This document shows, one piece after another, positions 1 to 8,971 of a stretch of DNA of 38,970 bases. The stretch comes from Lachnospira sp. UBA4346. Lineage in GTDB: Bacteria; Bacillota; Clostridia; Lachnospirales; Lachnospiraceae. The notes below the pieces were generated by a model. It saw only the letters and a program-made list of their open reading frames with translations, was not told the DNA's origin and searched no databases. A program made the position numbers and the translations under genes. The DNA lies in assembly GCA_002394205.1 (NCBI GenBank), contig DGTC01000004.1, positions 680-39,649 on the forward strand, written 5' to 3'. Each line of letters begins with the position of its first letter. The stretch's first letter is position 1.

Positions 1-1930
1 TCTCGCTGAGACTTGTACTCTTCGACTCGCTCTCACTGAGACTTGTACTCTTTGATTCGCTTTCGCTGAGGCTCGTACTTGTCGATGCACTATCGCTAAT
101 GCTTGTACTAATACTTAATGATGTACTTCTGCTTTCACTATCAGATGCACTTACTGACTCACTCGCCTCCAACGATGCACTTCTGCTCTCACTGTTAGAT
201 GTACTCACACTTGCGCTATAACTAACAGATTCACTCAGTTCTGCACTCTTTGATTCGCTTTCACTTGCACTCGCAGACGCTGATTCTGAACTAGATGTAC
301 TTGTGCTTAAACTTGCTGACTCTGAGGCAGAAATACTCTCTGATTCGCTTGCGCTGATACTCTCATGCTGACTAACCATCTCGCTCAGACTATCTGACAG
401 ACTATTCTTAATACTTTCTGATTCTGTAACTTCTTCTCTCTTCTTAGAATAATCATCATAATCGTCACTCTTGTTGTTAAAATCAAACTCTTTAAAGTAA
501 TTCTCACCTTTGTATCCTTCTATTGTATTATCATTTGTATAGAACTTATCTACACTCATTGTGTATGTGACTGGAACTCTTACTGTCTCATACCTTGGCC
601 AAAATCTCGATCCTACGTTTTTTTGTTCCAAATATACAAGTGTTAATTCTTCTGTATCTATGTTGAACGTACCACTTTCAACATTTGTAATTCTAGTCGT
701 GCCGTTATAGAATACATATTCATCACTATTGTCTTTCTGATAAGCATATCCAACATCGTATGTGACAGTCCCGTCTTTCTCCTGATTCATAACAACAAAT
801 TTCTTTGTATCAACCCATTTCGGTCTCCAGTTCGTTCCTATATTCGTTCTAGGTCCGTCTTCGCCCATGAATGCCGGTGTCTTCTTTGTAACAATAATGG
901 TATCTACTAAATCAACTTCATTCGCATCTGAAATCCCATCATAATCTGCATCCTCAATATATTTCAGACGATTGCCCTGTTTATCTGCAGTTACAAAATC
1001 AAAGAATGCACTCTGCGTATTTCCACTCTTGTCCACATACTGTACCGCATAATAATCCTGTCCATCAATATCTGTATCCTTCCATCCGGTCACACTGTTA
1101 TTATTAACAATCTCTTTTACGTTATCTGTCTGATATAATCTGTAGCGAACAAGTAATGAAGTTAATTTTTTAGCCAATTCCTTATAGTTGCTACTCTCTG
1201 CATTGACACTGCCAATGCCTTGAGCTCTTAACCGCTTCAATTCTTCCTGAACTTCTTTCTGTGCTGAAGTAATCTGTAAATGTAATTGCTCCAGATATTC
1301 ATCTGGCTTTTCTTGTTCTATAAACTTCTCGTATGCTTCCTGATAATTTTTGTCTGCTTCACTGGCTAACAAACTCACAGATTCTATCTCACTTTTTGCT
1401 GTGGATAATGACTGCGATGCTACGATACTTTCTGATTCTGCTTTAACTGATGCTGAGTTGGATTCGGATTCTAAGATTGATGTTGATTTAATTGATGATA
1501 GACTTGCTACTTCTGATTCCGAAGTTAATGTTGATTCTTTTTCTGATAACTGCGTACTTGCTATATTCGATTGTGATTGTAACTCCGACTCTTCCGTTGA
1601 TAAAGATGTGCTCGCTGATATGGATTGTGACTTCAACGTAGAATTTTCTTGTGACAAGGATACGCTTGCTGACTGAGAAACTGACGTGACAGCTATTTCG
1701 CTAGTTTTTGCATTCCCATCTTCCACTAAGGAGATTGCATCCATTTCAGAAGCTGAAGCTTCTAATTGGACTTCAGAACCTGTATCTAGCGAAGTACTAT
1801 TCTTTGTTTCTTTAGCATATACAACATTTCCTAAGTCATACACTCCTGTACCGCCCAGAACAGCTCCCACCGTTACCGCGCTTTTAAGAAGAGTCTTTTT
1901 CCCTTTAGGTTTTGCTCTCTTTTTACTCAT
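1..1930 (-). CDS. Serine-rich-repeat surface adhesin, 3' end outside window
   Basis: An open frame with no stop runs from an ATG at 1930 to the window edge (643 residues seen). AAAGG precedes the start. The N-terminus is very basic (MSKKRAKPKGKK), followed by a glycine-containing hydrophobic stretch and a likely cleavage after VVYA near residue 38, so it looks like a signal peptide. Residues about 81-188 are a first serine-rich region (S-x-S alternation). About 189-500 is a non-repetitive region with a charged helical start (EEYLEQ-like), a Ca-binding-like DADYDGISDANE stretch and beta-rich sequence. From about 502 a second serine-rich region (SESxSxSAS) continues off the window. This order (signal, short SRR, binding region, long SRR, anchor) is that of serine-rich repeat glycoproteins, many of which are glycosylated and exported by the accessory SecA2/SecY2 system. 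Ligand, anchor and export genes are not visible here. Confidence 0.85.
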   Translation of the reverse strand, partial: MSKKRAKPKGKKTLLKSAVTVGAVLGGTGVYDLGNVVYAKETKNSTSLDTGSEVQLEASASEMDAISLVEDGNAKTSEIAVTSVSQSASVSLSQENSTLKSQSISASTSLSTEESELQSQSNIASTQLSEKESTLTSESEVASLSSIKSTSILESESNSASVKAESESIVASQSLSTAKSEIESVSLLASEADKNYQEAYEKFIEQEKPDEYLEQLHLQITSAQKEVQEELKRLRAQGIGSVNAESSNYKELAKKLTSLLVRYRLYQTDNVKEIVNNNSVTGWKDTDIDGQDYYAVQYVDKSGNTQSAFFDFVTADKQGNRLKYIEDADYDGISDANEVDLVDTIIVTKKTPAFMGEDGPRTNIGTNWRPKWVDTKKFVVMNQEKDGTVTYDVGYAYQKDNSDEYVFYNGTTRITNVESGTFNIDTEELTLVYLEQKNVGSRFWPRYETVRVPVTYTMSVDKFYTNDNTIEGYKGENYFKEFDFNNKSDDYDDYSKKREEVTESESIKNSLSDSLSEMVSQHESISASESESISASESASLSTSTSSSESASASASESESKSAELSESVSYSASVSTSNSESRSASLEASESVSASDSESRSTSLSISTSISDSASTSTSLSESESKSTSLSESESKSTSLSE

Positions 1931-2269
1931 ACTTTGCCTTTCTTTTCTTCAATTGTTAATGAGTTACTCTAGTTACATTAAACACGTTCTTATTTTCACT
2001 TTTATTATATATCATTTTATGATTTTTGGAAAGTAAATTTTTAGATTTTTTTTATTTTATTTTAATAAATACTGTCTATAACCAAAAACATATTTTATTT
2101 TTATTCATTGTATAATGAGTTAAATAATTGTAAATGCAATTCGTAATATAATATTAAATATATAGATATTTTTTAATTTTATTTACTTTTAAGATTCCGG
2201 GGGCAAAAGGTGCTTCAAAACATACATGCTAATTACACAGTAATATGTTCCTTTTTGCAAGGCGCACAT
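1931..2269. other. AT-rich intergenic region upstream of the adhesin gene
   Basis: About 340 bases without a credible gene. It holds the promoter region of the leftward adhesin gene and very AT-rich sequence. Short open frames here have no ribosome binding site and no recognisable protein. I see no repeat or RNA structure apart from the terminator just to the right. Confidence 0.5.
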
Positions 2270-2314
2270 AATAAAAATGGATGTCTCCTGTTAAATACAA
2301 GGAAACATCCATTT
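2270..2314 (-). terminator. Terminator after the NhaC-type antiporter gene
   Basis: Arms ATGGATGT (2277-2284) and ACATCCAT (2305-2312), with further pairing inside, followed in the minus direction by a T-rich tail (TTTTTATT). It lies about 60 nt after the stop of the antiporter gene. Confidence 0.7.
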
Positions 2315-2372
2315 GTCCTGCCAAATTTAAATATCTGTCCAAAATACACATATATGAAAATACAGCAAATTC

Positions 2373-3725
2373 CTATTTTTTCTCCGTTCCAAACAATATC
2401 CATAAGACAGAGCTTACTGCCAACAATAATGGATAATATAGGAAACGTAATATTTCAAATGCAGTAATCGCATATCCTAATTCATTAACTGCTGAAATTG
2501 CTACAAGCATCTGTGCACCGTATGGAATAATTCCCTGGAAAATACAAGAAAATGTATCCAACAAAGATGCCGTTCTCTTCGGTGATATTCCATAATCTTT
2601 AGACATATCTTTTGCAATCGGTCCTGCCATAACAATTGCAACGGTATTATTTGCCGTGGCAATATCCATTGCTCCTACCATTAGACCGATTCCAATCTGA
2701 CCGCCTTTTTTACTCTTAAATACTTTACGCACACCATTTAACAGTGCTTCAAATCCACCGTATTCTTTCATCAGTGCACACATAACTGCTACAAGAATTG
2801 CAACCATACTAGTCTCAAACATACTTGTAACACCATTTCCCATACTTGTAAGCAGACCAAACAGTGTCGCTTCTCCAATTCCAAACAAAATCATAATTCC
2901 AGATATGATACCAATTAGTAATACCACAAAAACGTTAATTCCTGCAATCCCACCAATTAGAACCAATACATACGGAATAATCCGAATCAGATTATAATTT
3001 TCTAAAACCACATTTGCTGTCTGTATATCAAATGATTTTACAAGAATTACAAGAAGTGTTACAAGTGCTGCCGGAAGTGCAATTCTAAAATTTGCCCGGA
3101 ACTTATCCTTCATCATACATCCCTGGCTATTACAGGCAGCAATCGTTGTATCTGATATGAGCGACAGATTATCGCCAAACATAGCTCCACCCATAACGGA
3201 TGCAACACACAAAGGCATAGAAAATCCGGAAGCTGTAGCTACGGATACTGCAATTGGCGTCAGCAATGTAATCGTTCCAACCGATGTTCCCATCGCAGTA
3301 GAAACGAACATTCCAACCACGAAAAGAACCGCAACGCTAAATTTTACCGGAATAATTCCAAGCATGAAATAGGCAACACTTTCTGCGCTGCTTCTTCCGA
3401 CAACACCAACAAACACGCCCGCCATTAAAAATATTAAAATCATTGTAATAATATTCTTATCAGCCAACCCATTTGCCATGATTGCGAGTTTATCATCAAA
3501 CGGAACCTTTGGATTTAATAAACAGGCTACAAGAATTGCGCCTAAAAATGCAACAACTATAGGGACATTATAGAATCCCATCGGAATATGCATCACATAT
3601 TCAAATGTAATTCCAAGTCCTAAATAAAGTATCAAAAACACTCCAATCGGAAGGAGTGCAATCACGCCAAAATGCGTATATTTCTTATCATTCTTCTCTG
3701 ATGATATAGTATCATTTTCTATCAT
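2373..3725 (-). CDS. Na+/H+ antiporter, NhaC family
   Basis: 450-residue integral membrane protein with about 11-12 hydrophobic segments and a short hydrophilic N-terminus. The segment GDNLSLISDTT around residue 185-195, preceded by small residues, matches the conserved core of NhaC/ion-transporter-superfamily antiporters. A second conserved-looking segment, MDIATANNTVAIVMAGPIAKD, lies near residue 355. It probably exchanges Na+ (or an organic anion) for H+ at the cytoplasmic membrane; the exact substrate cannot be read from sequence. Start at 3725 has GGAGG at good spacing. It follows the reductase gene by 103 nt on the same strand, so it may be part of the MarR-controlled unit, and ends at a terminator. 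Confidence 0.85.
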   Translation of the reverse strand: MIENDTISSEKNDKKYTHFGVIALLPIGVFLILYLGLGITFEYVMHIPMGFYNVPIVVAFLGAILVACLLNPKVPFDDKLAIMANGLADKNIITMILIFLMAGVFVGVVGRSSAESVAYFMLGIIPVKFSVAVLFVVGMFVSTAMGTSVGTITLLTPIAVSVATASGFSMPLCVASVMGGAMFGDNLSLISDTTIAACNSQGCMMKDKFRANFRIALPAALVTLLVILVKSFDIQTANVVLENYNLIRIIPYVLVLIGGIAGINVFVVLLIGIISGIMILFGIGEATLFGLLTSMGNGVTSMFETSMVAILVAVMCALMKEYGGFEALLNGVRKVFKSKKGGQIGIGLMVGAMDIATANNTVAIVMAGPIAKDMSKDYGISPKRTASLLDTFSCIFQGIIPYGAQMLVAISAVNELGYAITAFEILRFLYYPLLLAVSSVLWILFGTEKK

Positions 3726-3828
3726 TTGATATATCCTCCACGTATAAACATAAGGTCTATAATAATAAATACAGAAGAAAAATGCAAGAAAAAGTAACCA
3801 AACAAATATCTATATGAAAGAAGCTCTT

Positions 3829-4908
3829 TTATTTGTTCTGCATGCTTTTTACTTTGCAACCGTGCTGTGGCATTCCAAAACACTGGCTGCAATTTACACA
3901 GTCTGACTTTTCTGATATACCATTTTCCCACTTGTATGCAAGCTCCGGTTCACAAATAAATGGTCTGCTCATTGATATTGCAGCAATATCTCCCTGATTC
4001 AGATAGAATTCCGTCTTTTCCTTTGTACGATAACCGCCAACACTTATAACCGGTACATTTACGTGATTTGCAATATCAATTGCCCCTTCTGCAAAAAATC
4101 CTTCTTGTCTGTTTCCCGGCTGAGTCGGCGCAGAAGCAGGATTCACACTAATTCCAGATGTAATTTCAATTGCTGTAATACCGTGTTTTTCAAGCAGTTC
4201 GCAAATATAACGGCAATCTGCACCTTCATTACCACCCTCTACCAAATCGCAATAATTAATTTTTACCAGAACCGGATAGTCCTTTCCCACACATCGTCTG
4301 ATTTCATCAAGAATTTCAATTAAAAACTGTGCTCTATGTTCAATCACGCCACCATATTCATCTGTTCTATGATTAAAATATGGACTTAAAAATTCACTGA
4401 CAAGATATCCATGTCCTGCATGAATTTCTACACCATCTGCTCCTGCCTCTTTGCATTTCATTGCAGATTCTCCATATTCTTTTACAAGTGCCTTGATTTC
4501 ATCTATAGTCATTGCTTTTGCCTGTGTATTACCCAACTGAATATCAGACGGTGCATACGCATAATCTCCTCTATCAATAACACTTGCTTTTGCACCGCAG
4601 TGTCCTAACTGAACAACAATTTTCCCCTCAAGACGGTGGACATTTTCTGTAATTTTTTGAAATTCCTGTACAAAATCGTTCTGATATATCTGAATCATAT
4701 TATCATTGACACCCGCATTATGTCCCGCACTCATCATGCCTGTAATAATCAGACCGACGTTACCCTTTGCTAATTCTTCATAAATCTGTCCTAAACGTGG
4801 GGTTATGTGTCCTTTATCACCACAACCATTTTCAAATGTTGCTGAACGAACCAACCTGTTCTTTATCCTAAGTGTTCCAAACTGTGTCTGCTCAAATATT
4901 TGCTTCAT
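3829..4908 (-). CDS. Old Yellow Enzyme-type NADH:flavin oxidoreductase
   Basis: 359 residues, a single TIM-barrel FMN domain of the Old Yellow Enzyme/2,4-dienoyl-CoA reductase family. Visible landmarks: N-terminal F-G-T-L-R-I-K-N-R-L-V-R-S-A-T, the HAGHGYLVSEFLSP segment near residue 178, the NHRTDEYGG that follows it, and a C-terminal GGYR/SMSRPFI phosphate-binding region. The C-terminus has four cysteines (CVNCSQC then HGC) that could hold an iron-sulfur cluster, as in dienoyl-CoA reductases, but the NADPH/FAD domains of the long enzymes are absent. It probably reduces an activated alkene with FMN. The start overlaps the upstream MarR gene by 17 nt, so the two are co-transcribed and probably translationally coupled. 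Confidence 0.88.
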   Translation of the reverse strand: MKQIFEQTQFGTLRIKNRLVRSATFENGCGDKGHITPRLGQIYEELAKGNVGLIITGMMSAGHNAGVNDNMIQIYQNDFVQEFQKITENVHRLEGKIVVQLGHCGAKASVIDRGDYAYAPSDIQLGNTQAKAMTIDEIKALVKEYGESAMKCKEAGADGVEIHAGHGYLVSEFLSPYFNHRTDEYGGVIEHRAQFLIEILDEIRRCVGKDYPVLVKINYCDLVEGGNEGADCRYICELLEKHGITAIEITSGISVNPASAPTQPGNRQEGFFAEGAIDIANHVNVPVISVGGYRTKEKTEFYLNQGDIAAISMSRPFICEPELAYKWENGISEKSDCVNCSQCFGMPQHGCKVKSMQNK

Positions 4909-5338
4909 TCTCTGCTGTCTCCTTTTCGCTTAAATTCTGTAGTTTTCCCGCAATACGCAATAACGCAGCCGCATCCTCTTTGCCTAAGTAGTGTTCTATG
5001 TATCTTTGTCGCTCTTCCCAAATAGGAACTGCTTTTTCTAATGCCCTTTTCCCTTGCACTGATAATTCATAAGTCTTTCCATTTCCCTGTGCAGGTTGTA
5101 TCAAATTGTATTTTTCTAACACTTTCACATTGCGTACCATCGTTGTGCGTTCTAACTGTACTTCCTTTGCCCACTGGGAAATATTCGCCGACTCTAGTCG
5201 AAATAACCTGCGAAGAAGAAAATATTGTGACATACTAAGACCGGATTCACACACTGCCTGATCATAAAATTCTGTAATTCCTGCTGCACTTTTTTTCATA
5301 TTGTAACAATAACATTCGCTCATTGGTTCTATCTGCAT
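4892..5338 (-). CDS. MarR-family transcriptional regulator
   Basis: 148 residues with the MarR layout: N-terminal dimerisation helix, a winged helix at about residues 38-110 (SMSQYFLLRRLFRLE then ISQWAKEVQLERTTMVRNVKVLEKYNLI), and a C-terminal dimerisation helix. The recognition helix region RTTMVRNVKVLE is typical. It is the first gene of a unit with the Old Yellow Enzyme reductase and probably represses that unit, with release by the reductase's substrate or an oxidant; this is inferred from MarR-reductase pairs in general. Start at 5338 with AAAGGA upstream; a second ATG five codons in has no better site. Confidence 0.88.
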   Translation of the reverse strand: MQIEPMSECYCYNMKKSAAGITEFYDQAVCESGLSMSQYFLLRRLFRLESANISQWAKEVQLERTTMVRNVKVLEKYNLIQPAQGNGKTYELSVQGKRALEKAVPIWEERQRYIEHYLGKEDAAALLRIAGKLQNLSEKETAENEANI

Positions 5339-5454
5339 ATTTCAAACAATCCTTTCCCTGCAACTTGTGCCTTATCACAGCTTGTAAACAGATTCATTAT
5401 CTATATTAGATTTTTATTTCTGATAGGATTTTACAAAATGTAATTTAACTCTTG

Positions 5455-5499
5455 AAAACAAAAAACTGTGTATATACACCATGTGCATATACACAGTTT
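5455..5499 (-). terminator. Terminator after the MATE gene
   Basis: AACTGTGTATAT (from 5464) pairs with ATATACACAGTT (to 5498); in the minus direction the stem is followed by TTTTTTGTTTT. It lies about 75 nt beyond the stop of the MATE gene and insulates it from the MarR unit. Confidence 0.8.
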
Positions 5500-5572
5500 A
5501 TTATTATTTTTCATTTTTGTCAAATTTTTATTGCACACATTTTCTAATGTCACATATCACAGCCCATATCTG

Positions 5573-6874
5573 CTATCTTTTTGAAAAGAAAAAATAGCCT
5601 TCCAATACACACCATACAACGATTTCTACAACTGGTATGGCAAGCCATAAAGATGCTCCGCCAAATACAATTGGAAATACCATAATTGCAATTCCACTGA
5701 AAATAATATTTCTGGATAATGAAATCAAAAATGCTGCCCGTTCCTGCAAAACTGATTGTCTGTAATATGTAGCAAATACATTCATTGCCATCGGAATACA
5801 GGCAATAAAATACTTTGGAATTGCTGTTTTTGCGATTTCTGCCAATTCCGGTGTAACTGTAACAAAAATATTACATACGCTCAACGGAACACACACACCT
5901 GCAAGTGTAAAAAGAATACCAAATATAATATCACTAATCAGTCCTACTTTGTGGTAATATTTTACATCTGCATCTTTTTGTGCTCCATATGCATAAGATA
6001 ATAATGGCTGCGCCGCCTGACCTACACCAGAATAAATTGAATTAAACAATACAATACAGTTGCTAATCACGCCATAAACTGCAAGCTCTGAAGTTCCACA
6101 ATATTTTAAAATCTGCCTATTAAGTAATAACACAATAAATGCGTTGGCAAGTTCATTAATTAGACTAGATACCCCACTATTCAATATATTTTTTAACTGA
6201 TGCAGATACCTTGCCGTTTTAACAAGCTGCATTGTATTCTTCTTACTAAGAAAATGACTTAAAAAAATCATGTCCTGTACGATAATTCCCGCACAAGACG
6301 CAATGGCTGCCCCTGCAATACCAACGCCTGCATATAATACAAGTACAATATCTAAAATAATATTAACTACTCCACCTGTAATAACTCCTGCCATCGCACG
6401 ATTTGGATCGGAATCTGCACGAAGTACCGCTGCAAAAAATGTTGACGGCAGTATTAAAAATGAAAATCTTGCAAGCCATTTCAAATAATCATACGTCAAC
6501 GAAAACAATTCGCCTTCTGTCCCAACAAACTGCACAATTTGTTTTAAAAACATATTATAAATCAAACAAATCACAACTGATGTAATCACTGTTGTAATCA
6601 AGGCTGTCGTAAAATATTCATTTGCTTTTTTATGGTTGCCTGTTCCCTTTTTAATTCCAATACGAATGGAACTTCCTATTCCAAACATCAAACCAATCGC
6701 CATCAGCAGACTGTATGGTGGTGCTGTCAGACTGAGTGCAGCAATTCCATCCGCTCCCACTCCTTTTCCAACAACAATCGCATCCGCCATGGTGTAAATA
6801 GACATGACCATTGCGCCGCCAAGCGATGGAAATAAATACTTTATAAACTGTTTTAATTTCGTTTTATTTTGCAT
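5573..6874 (-). CDS. MATE-family multidrug/cation exporter
   Basis: 433 residues from the ATG at 6874, which has AAGGAG seven bases upstream; an in-frame ATG at 6922 lacks such a site and lies next to the leader terminator. The protein has 12 predicted hydrophobic segments in two halves, with the start of the first half (LFPSLGGAMVMSIYTMADAIVVGK) like DinF/MepA-type MATE exporters that swap Na+ or H+ for cationic drugs or metabolites. The gene stands alone behind its own promoter (-35 and -10 at 7075-7047), a folded leader and an intrinsic terminator placed before the start, so it is probably controlled by transcription attenuation. Confidence 0.88.
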   Translation of the reverse strand: MQNKTKLKQFIKYLFPSLGGAMVMSIYTMADAIVVGKGVGADGIAALSLTAPPYSLLMAIGLMFGIGSSIRIGIKKGTGNHKKANEYFTTALITTVITSVVICLIYNMFLKQIVQFVGTEGELFSLTYDYLKWLARFSFLILPSTFFAAVLRADSDPNRAMAGVITGGVVNIILDIVLVLYAGVGIAGAAIASCAGIIVQDMIFLSHFLSKKNTMQLVKTARYLHQLKNILNSGVSSLINELANAFIVLLLNRQILKYCGTSELAVYGVISNCIVLFNSIYSGVGQAAQPLLSYAYGAQKDADVKYYHKVGLISDIIFGILFTLAGVCVPLSVCNIFVTVTPELAEIAKTAIPKYFIACIPMAMNVFATYYRQSVLQERAAFLISLSRNIIFSGIAIMVFPIVFGGASLWLAIPVVEIVVWCVLEGYFFFSKR

Positions 6875-7046
6875 ACTACTCTCCTTTTTACCATTTTTAG
6901 ATAATTTTTTCTGATAAAACACAAAAAGACCAGATAAGATAAAATCTTATCTGGCCAAAAACTCTTGTCCATCCGGGAAGTTATTTTTCATAATAAATAA
7001 CCACCTTGCAGGGTGCTTTTCATTGTGCACCGTCCGATTTGAAGAG
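6875..7046 (-). ncRNA. Candidate riboswitch leader of the MATE gene
   Basis: The transcript should start near 7040. Closing stem CUCUU (7046-7042) with AAGAG (6966-6962) encloses two hairpins: GGUGC/GCACC (7031-7012) and GUUAUUU/AAAUAAC (7001-6980), a three-way junction of about 85 nt. It is followed by a perfect 11-bp terminator stem (arms 6944-6954 and 6930-6940) with a U-rich tail, before the coding start. An aptamer-like fold plus terminator before a MATE gene is the arrangement of known metabolite switches. Guanidine-IV (mepA) is the first class to test because it controls MATE genes in Clostridia; I cannot confirm class from memory of its consensus. Confidence 0.55.
6921..6955 (-). terminator. 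Intrinsic terminator inside the MATE leader
   Basis: CCAGATAAGAT pairs perfectly with ATCTTATCTGG around a three-base loop; the minus-strand tail is TCTTTTTGTGTTTT. It sits between promoter and start codon, which points to attenuation rather than gene-end termination, although it also lies downstream of the split-barrel gene on the same strand. Confidence 0.8.
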
Positions 7047-7075
7047 ATTGTACTATAAATTTGTATTCTTGTCAA
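7047..7075 (-). promoter_or_regulatory. Sigma-A type promoter of the MATE leader
   Basis: In the minus direction TTGACA (7075-7070), 17-base spacer, TACAAT (7052-7047). The promoter lies across the last codons of the preceding split-barrel gene. Confidence 0.75.
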
Positions 7076-7589
7076 ACACCAGCTTCTGTCTGCTGGCATA
7101 TCCATTTTTCTTAAAATCCGAATTCAAGAAATCTATCTCTGTTGGTATAACTTTAATCAAATTCATCGGTTCTGGAAGTTTCTGTAATGCTGCAAGCGGA
7201 ATCTTCTTATATTCTGCCGCATGATTATATTCATCAGAAAATGGCTCCACAACCGTTGCAACACCTGTTACCTGTGCACCTTTCAAATTCCCAAAACCAT
7301 CATAAGCATCATAAATTGCAAGACATACATTGCAGTTTTTTTCAAGCCCGATAAATTTTTTCCCGCCTTCTGAAAACATCCAAAACGCATCATCATGATA
7401 TGTATATTCAATTGGCGTACAACGAATAAACGTGTCTGCACCTGTTGCAAGTGCACACGTATTCTTTGTCTGAATATATGTAAGCACTTCCTCTCTTAAT
7501 GCCTGTTGCGGCATATGAACACTTTCCGCATCCTTTGCATCCCAATGATGAATCGCCTGTTCATAGTCTACTGCTTTTTTCTCTGCCAT
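7053..7589 (-). CDS. FMN-binding split-barrel (pyridoxamine-phosphate-oxidase-like) protein
   Basis: 178 residues. After an N-terminal helix region (about 1-35) comes a split-barrel flavin-binding fold: a strand with CALATG near 45, CTPIEYTYHDDAFWMFSEGG near 57-75, then KNCNVCLAIYD and GAQVTGVATVVEPF. This is the general pattern of the pyridoxamine 5'-phosphate oxidase-like superfamily, which includes flavin reductases and flavin-dependent reductases of unknown substrate; true PdxH residues are not evident. Start at 7589 has AAAGGAAG. It is a single gene upstream of the MATE gene, whose promoter overlaps its end. Confidence 0.8.
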   Translation of the reverse strand: MAEKKAVDYEQAIHHWDAKDAESVHMPQQALREEVLTYIQTKNTCALATGADTFIRCTPIEYTYHDDAFWMFSEGGKKFIGLEKNCNVCLAIYDAYDGFGNLKGAQVTGVATVVEPFSDEYNHAAEYKKIPLAALQKLPEPMNLIKVIPTEIDFLNSDFKKNGYASRQKLVFDKNTNL

Positions 7590-7670
7590 AATAATACTTC
7601 CTTTCCATCTTTATAGACAAATGAATTTCCATATTATTATACGCCTGTTTCGAATTTTATGCATATAAAT

Positions 7671-8942
7671 TTAACGTTCAATTTCATATCTGTCCCTGCC
7701 TGAATTTTTTGCCCGATACAATGCTATATCTGCCCTATTAATCACATCTGTATAGAATTCATCCGACTCATGATACAATGAGAATCCAATTGATGCTGTT
7801 AAATGCACTTTTTCTTTATCCGTTTCTATTTCAATTTGGTGAATTGCCTCTAACAGCCTTTCTGCTATAAGCATTTCTTCGCCTTCTTTTTCATAATCAA
7901 ACACACAGATAAATTCATCACCACCCCATCTGATAATATGGTCACGATCCTGCACCACAGATTTGATTGCTTCTGCAAACTTTTGTAATGCAATATCTCC
8001 TATGTCATGTCCATAAAAATCATTGACATGTTTAAAATAATCAATATCTCCCATCATTACCAACGAATTATAATGTTGTGATTTATATTTTGCCAATCGA
8101 TGCTGTAAAAGTGATTGTCCAAATCTTCTTGATGCTGCACCGGTTAAAAGGTCAAAATTAACTTCTTCTTTGAGTTTTCTTTTTTCTTTGATATACTGAC
8201 ATTTATGGATATGATATAAAATGAAATAGCTCACAAACAAAATACATTCTAAAATTGCCGTACCGGCGAGTATATACGGTCGGACCTTCCGTTGTGCGTC
8301 TTCAATATATACGTCTAATTGGTCTAAATGAACGCCCATAGAAATAACCCAATGATAATCATCGTATAATTTTGTATATCCAAGTTTTCGTGTAACTTCA
8401 TCCGAATCTAATTTTTTAAAATTATACTCATGAAAAATATAACCGTCCTTTTTAATTCCTTCTAATTCTTCCTCATATAAATAATACCCGGTTCCATCAT
8501 CCATGCTCGTTGAAATATAATTTCCCTCTGTCCCCCTTAAATTAGGATGAATTAAACGTCTTGCATAATTTTCCCCACCATCAAACGATAGGATTTCACT
8601 TACCCATGGATAAGAGCCATCTGGAAACTCTTCCGTATAAATCCAGTTTCTCAGTGACTGATATAAGTACGTTTTCACTTCTTCCTCTGTCACCTGCGGA
8701 TGTTCTTCTATGTAATGTTCTTTCTCAAAATTTAGGACACGAATATAATTGCCAACTGCTGTACTCAACTCGGACTTTTTGATTTCAAGCATACTCTGTT
8801 GTGTCGTCTTTGCAACACTTAACGTAATCCATTTATACTCAAAAAACACAACCATAAACAGAAAAATACTAGATATCACGAGACGAATGAGTAATAGCTT
8901 TTCTTTACTTAAATTCTTTTGCCAGCTTCTTACTTTACTCAT
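7671..8942 (-). CDS. Membrane diguanylate cyclase with extracellular Cache-type sensor
   Basis: 423 residues: transmembrane helix at about 16-38, an extracellular domain to about 225 that resembles single Cache domains (SYPWVSEILSFDGG; GYYLYEEELEG; HWVISMGVHLDQLD), a second transmembrane helix at about 226-248, then a GGDEF domain. The active-site loop RWGGDEF is intact, as are FDLLTGAASRR and DIDYFKHVNDFYGH, so it should make cyclic-di-GMP from two GTP. The inhibitory RxxD site is not conserved: the expected position reads QDRD, so feedback inhibition through it is unlikely. It lies 30 nt after the HD-GYP gene and has a strong GGAAAGAGGTGG site. Confidence 0.9.
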   Translation of the reverse strand: MSKVRSWQKNLSKEKLLLIRLVISSIFLFMVVFFEYKWITLSVAKTTQQSMLEIKKSELSTAVGNYIRVLNFEKEHYIEEHPQVTEEEVKTYLYQSLRNWIYTEEFPDGSYPWVSEILSFDGGENYARRLIHPNLRGTEGNYISTSMDDGTGYYLYEEELEGIKKDGYIFHEYNFKKLDSDEVTRKLGYTKLYDDYHWVISMGVHLDQLDVYIEDAQRKVRPYILAGTAILECILFVSYFILYHIHKCQYIKEKRKLKEEVNFDLLTGAASRRFGQSLLQHRLAKYKSQHYNSLVMMGDIDYFKHVNDFYGHDIGDIALQKFAEAIKSVVQDRDHIIRWGGDEFICVFDYEKEGEEMLIAERLLEAIHQIEIETDKEKVHLTASIGFSLYHESDEFYTDVINRADIALYRAKNSGRDRYEIER

Positions 8943-8971
8943 AAGCCACCACCTCTTTCCGGTTAATTTAT

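Noticed and set aside
1350..2036. Plus-strand open frames rich in Asp/Ser
   Set aside because: They are antisense shadows of the serine-rich adhesin gene; no ribosome binding sites.
2210..2467. 85-codon plus-strand frame
   Set aside because: It crosses a terminator hairpin and runs antisense into the NhaC-type gene; no family resemblance.
3722..3931. 69-codon minus-strand frame between NhaC-type and reductase genes
   Set aside because: Starts inside the reductase gene in another frame and has no ribosome binding site.
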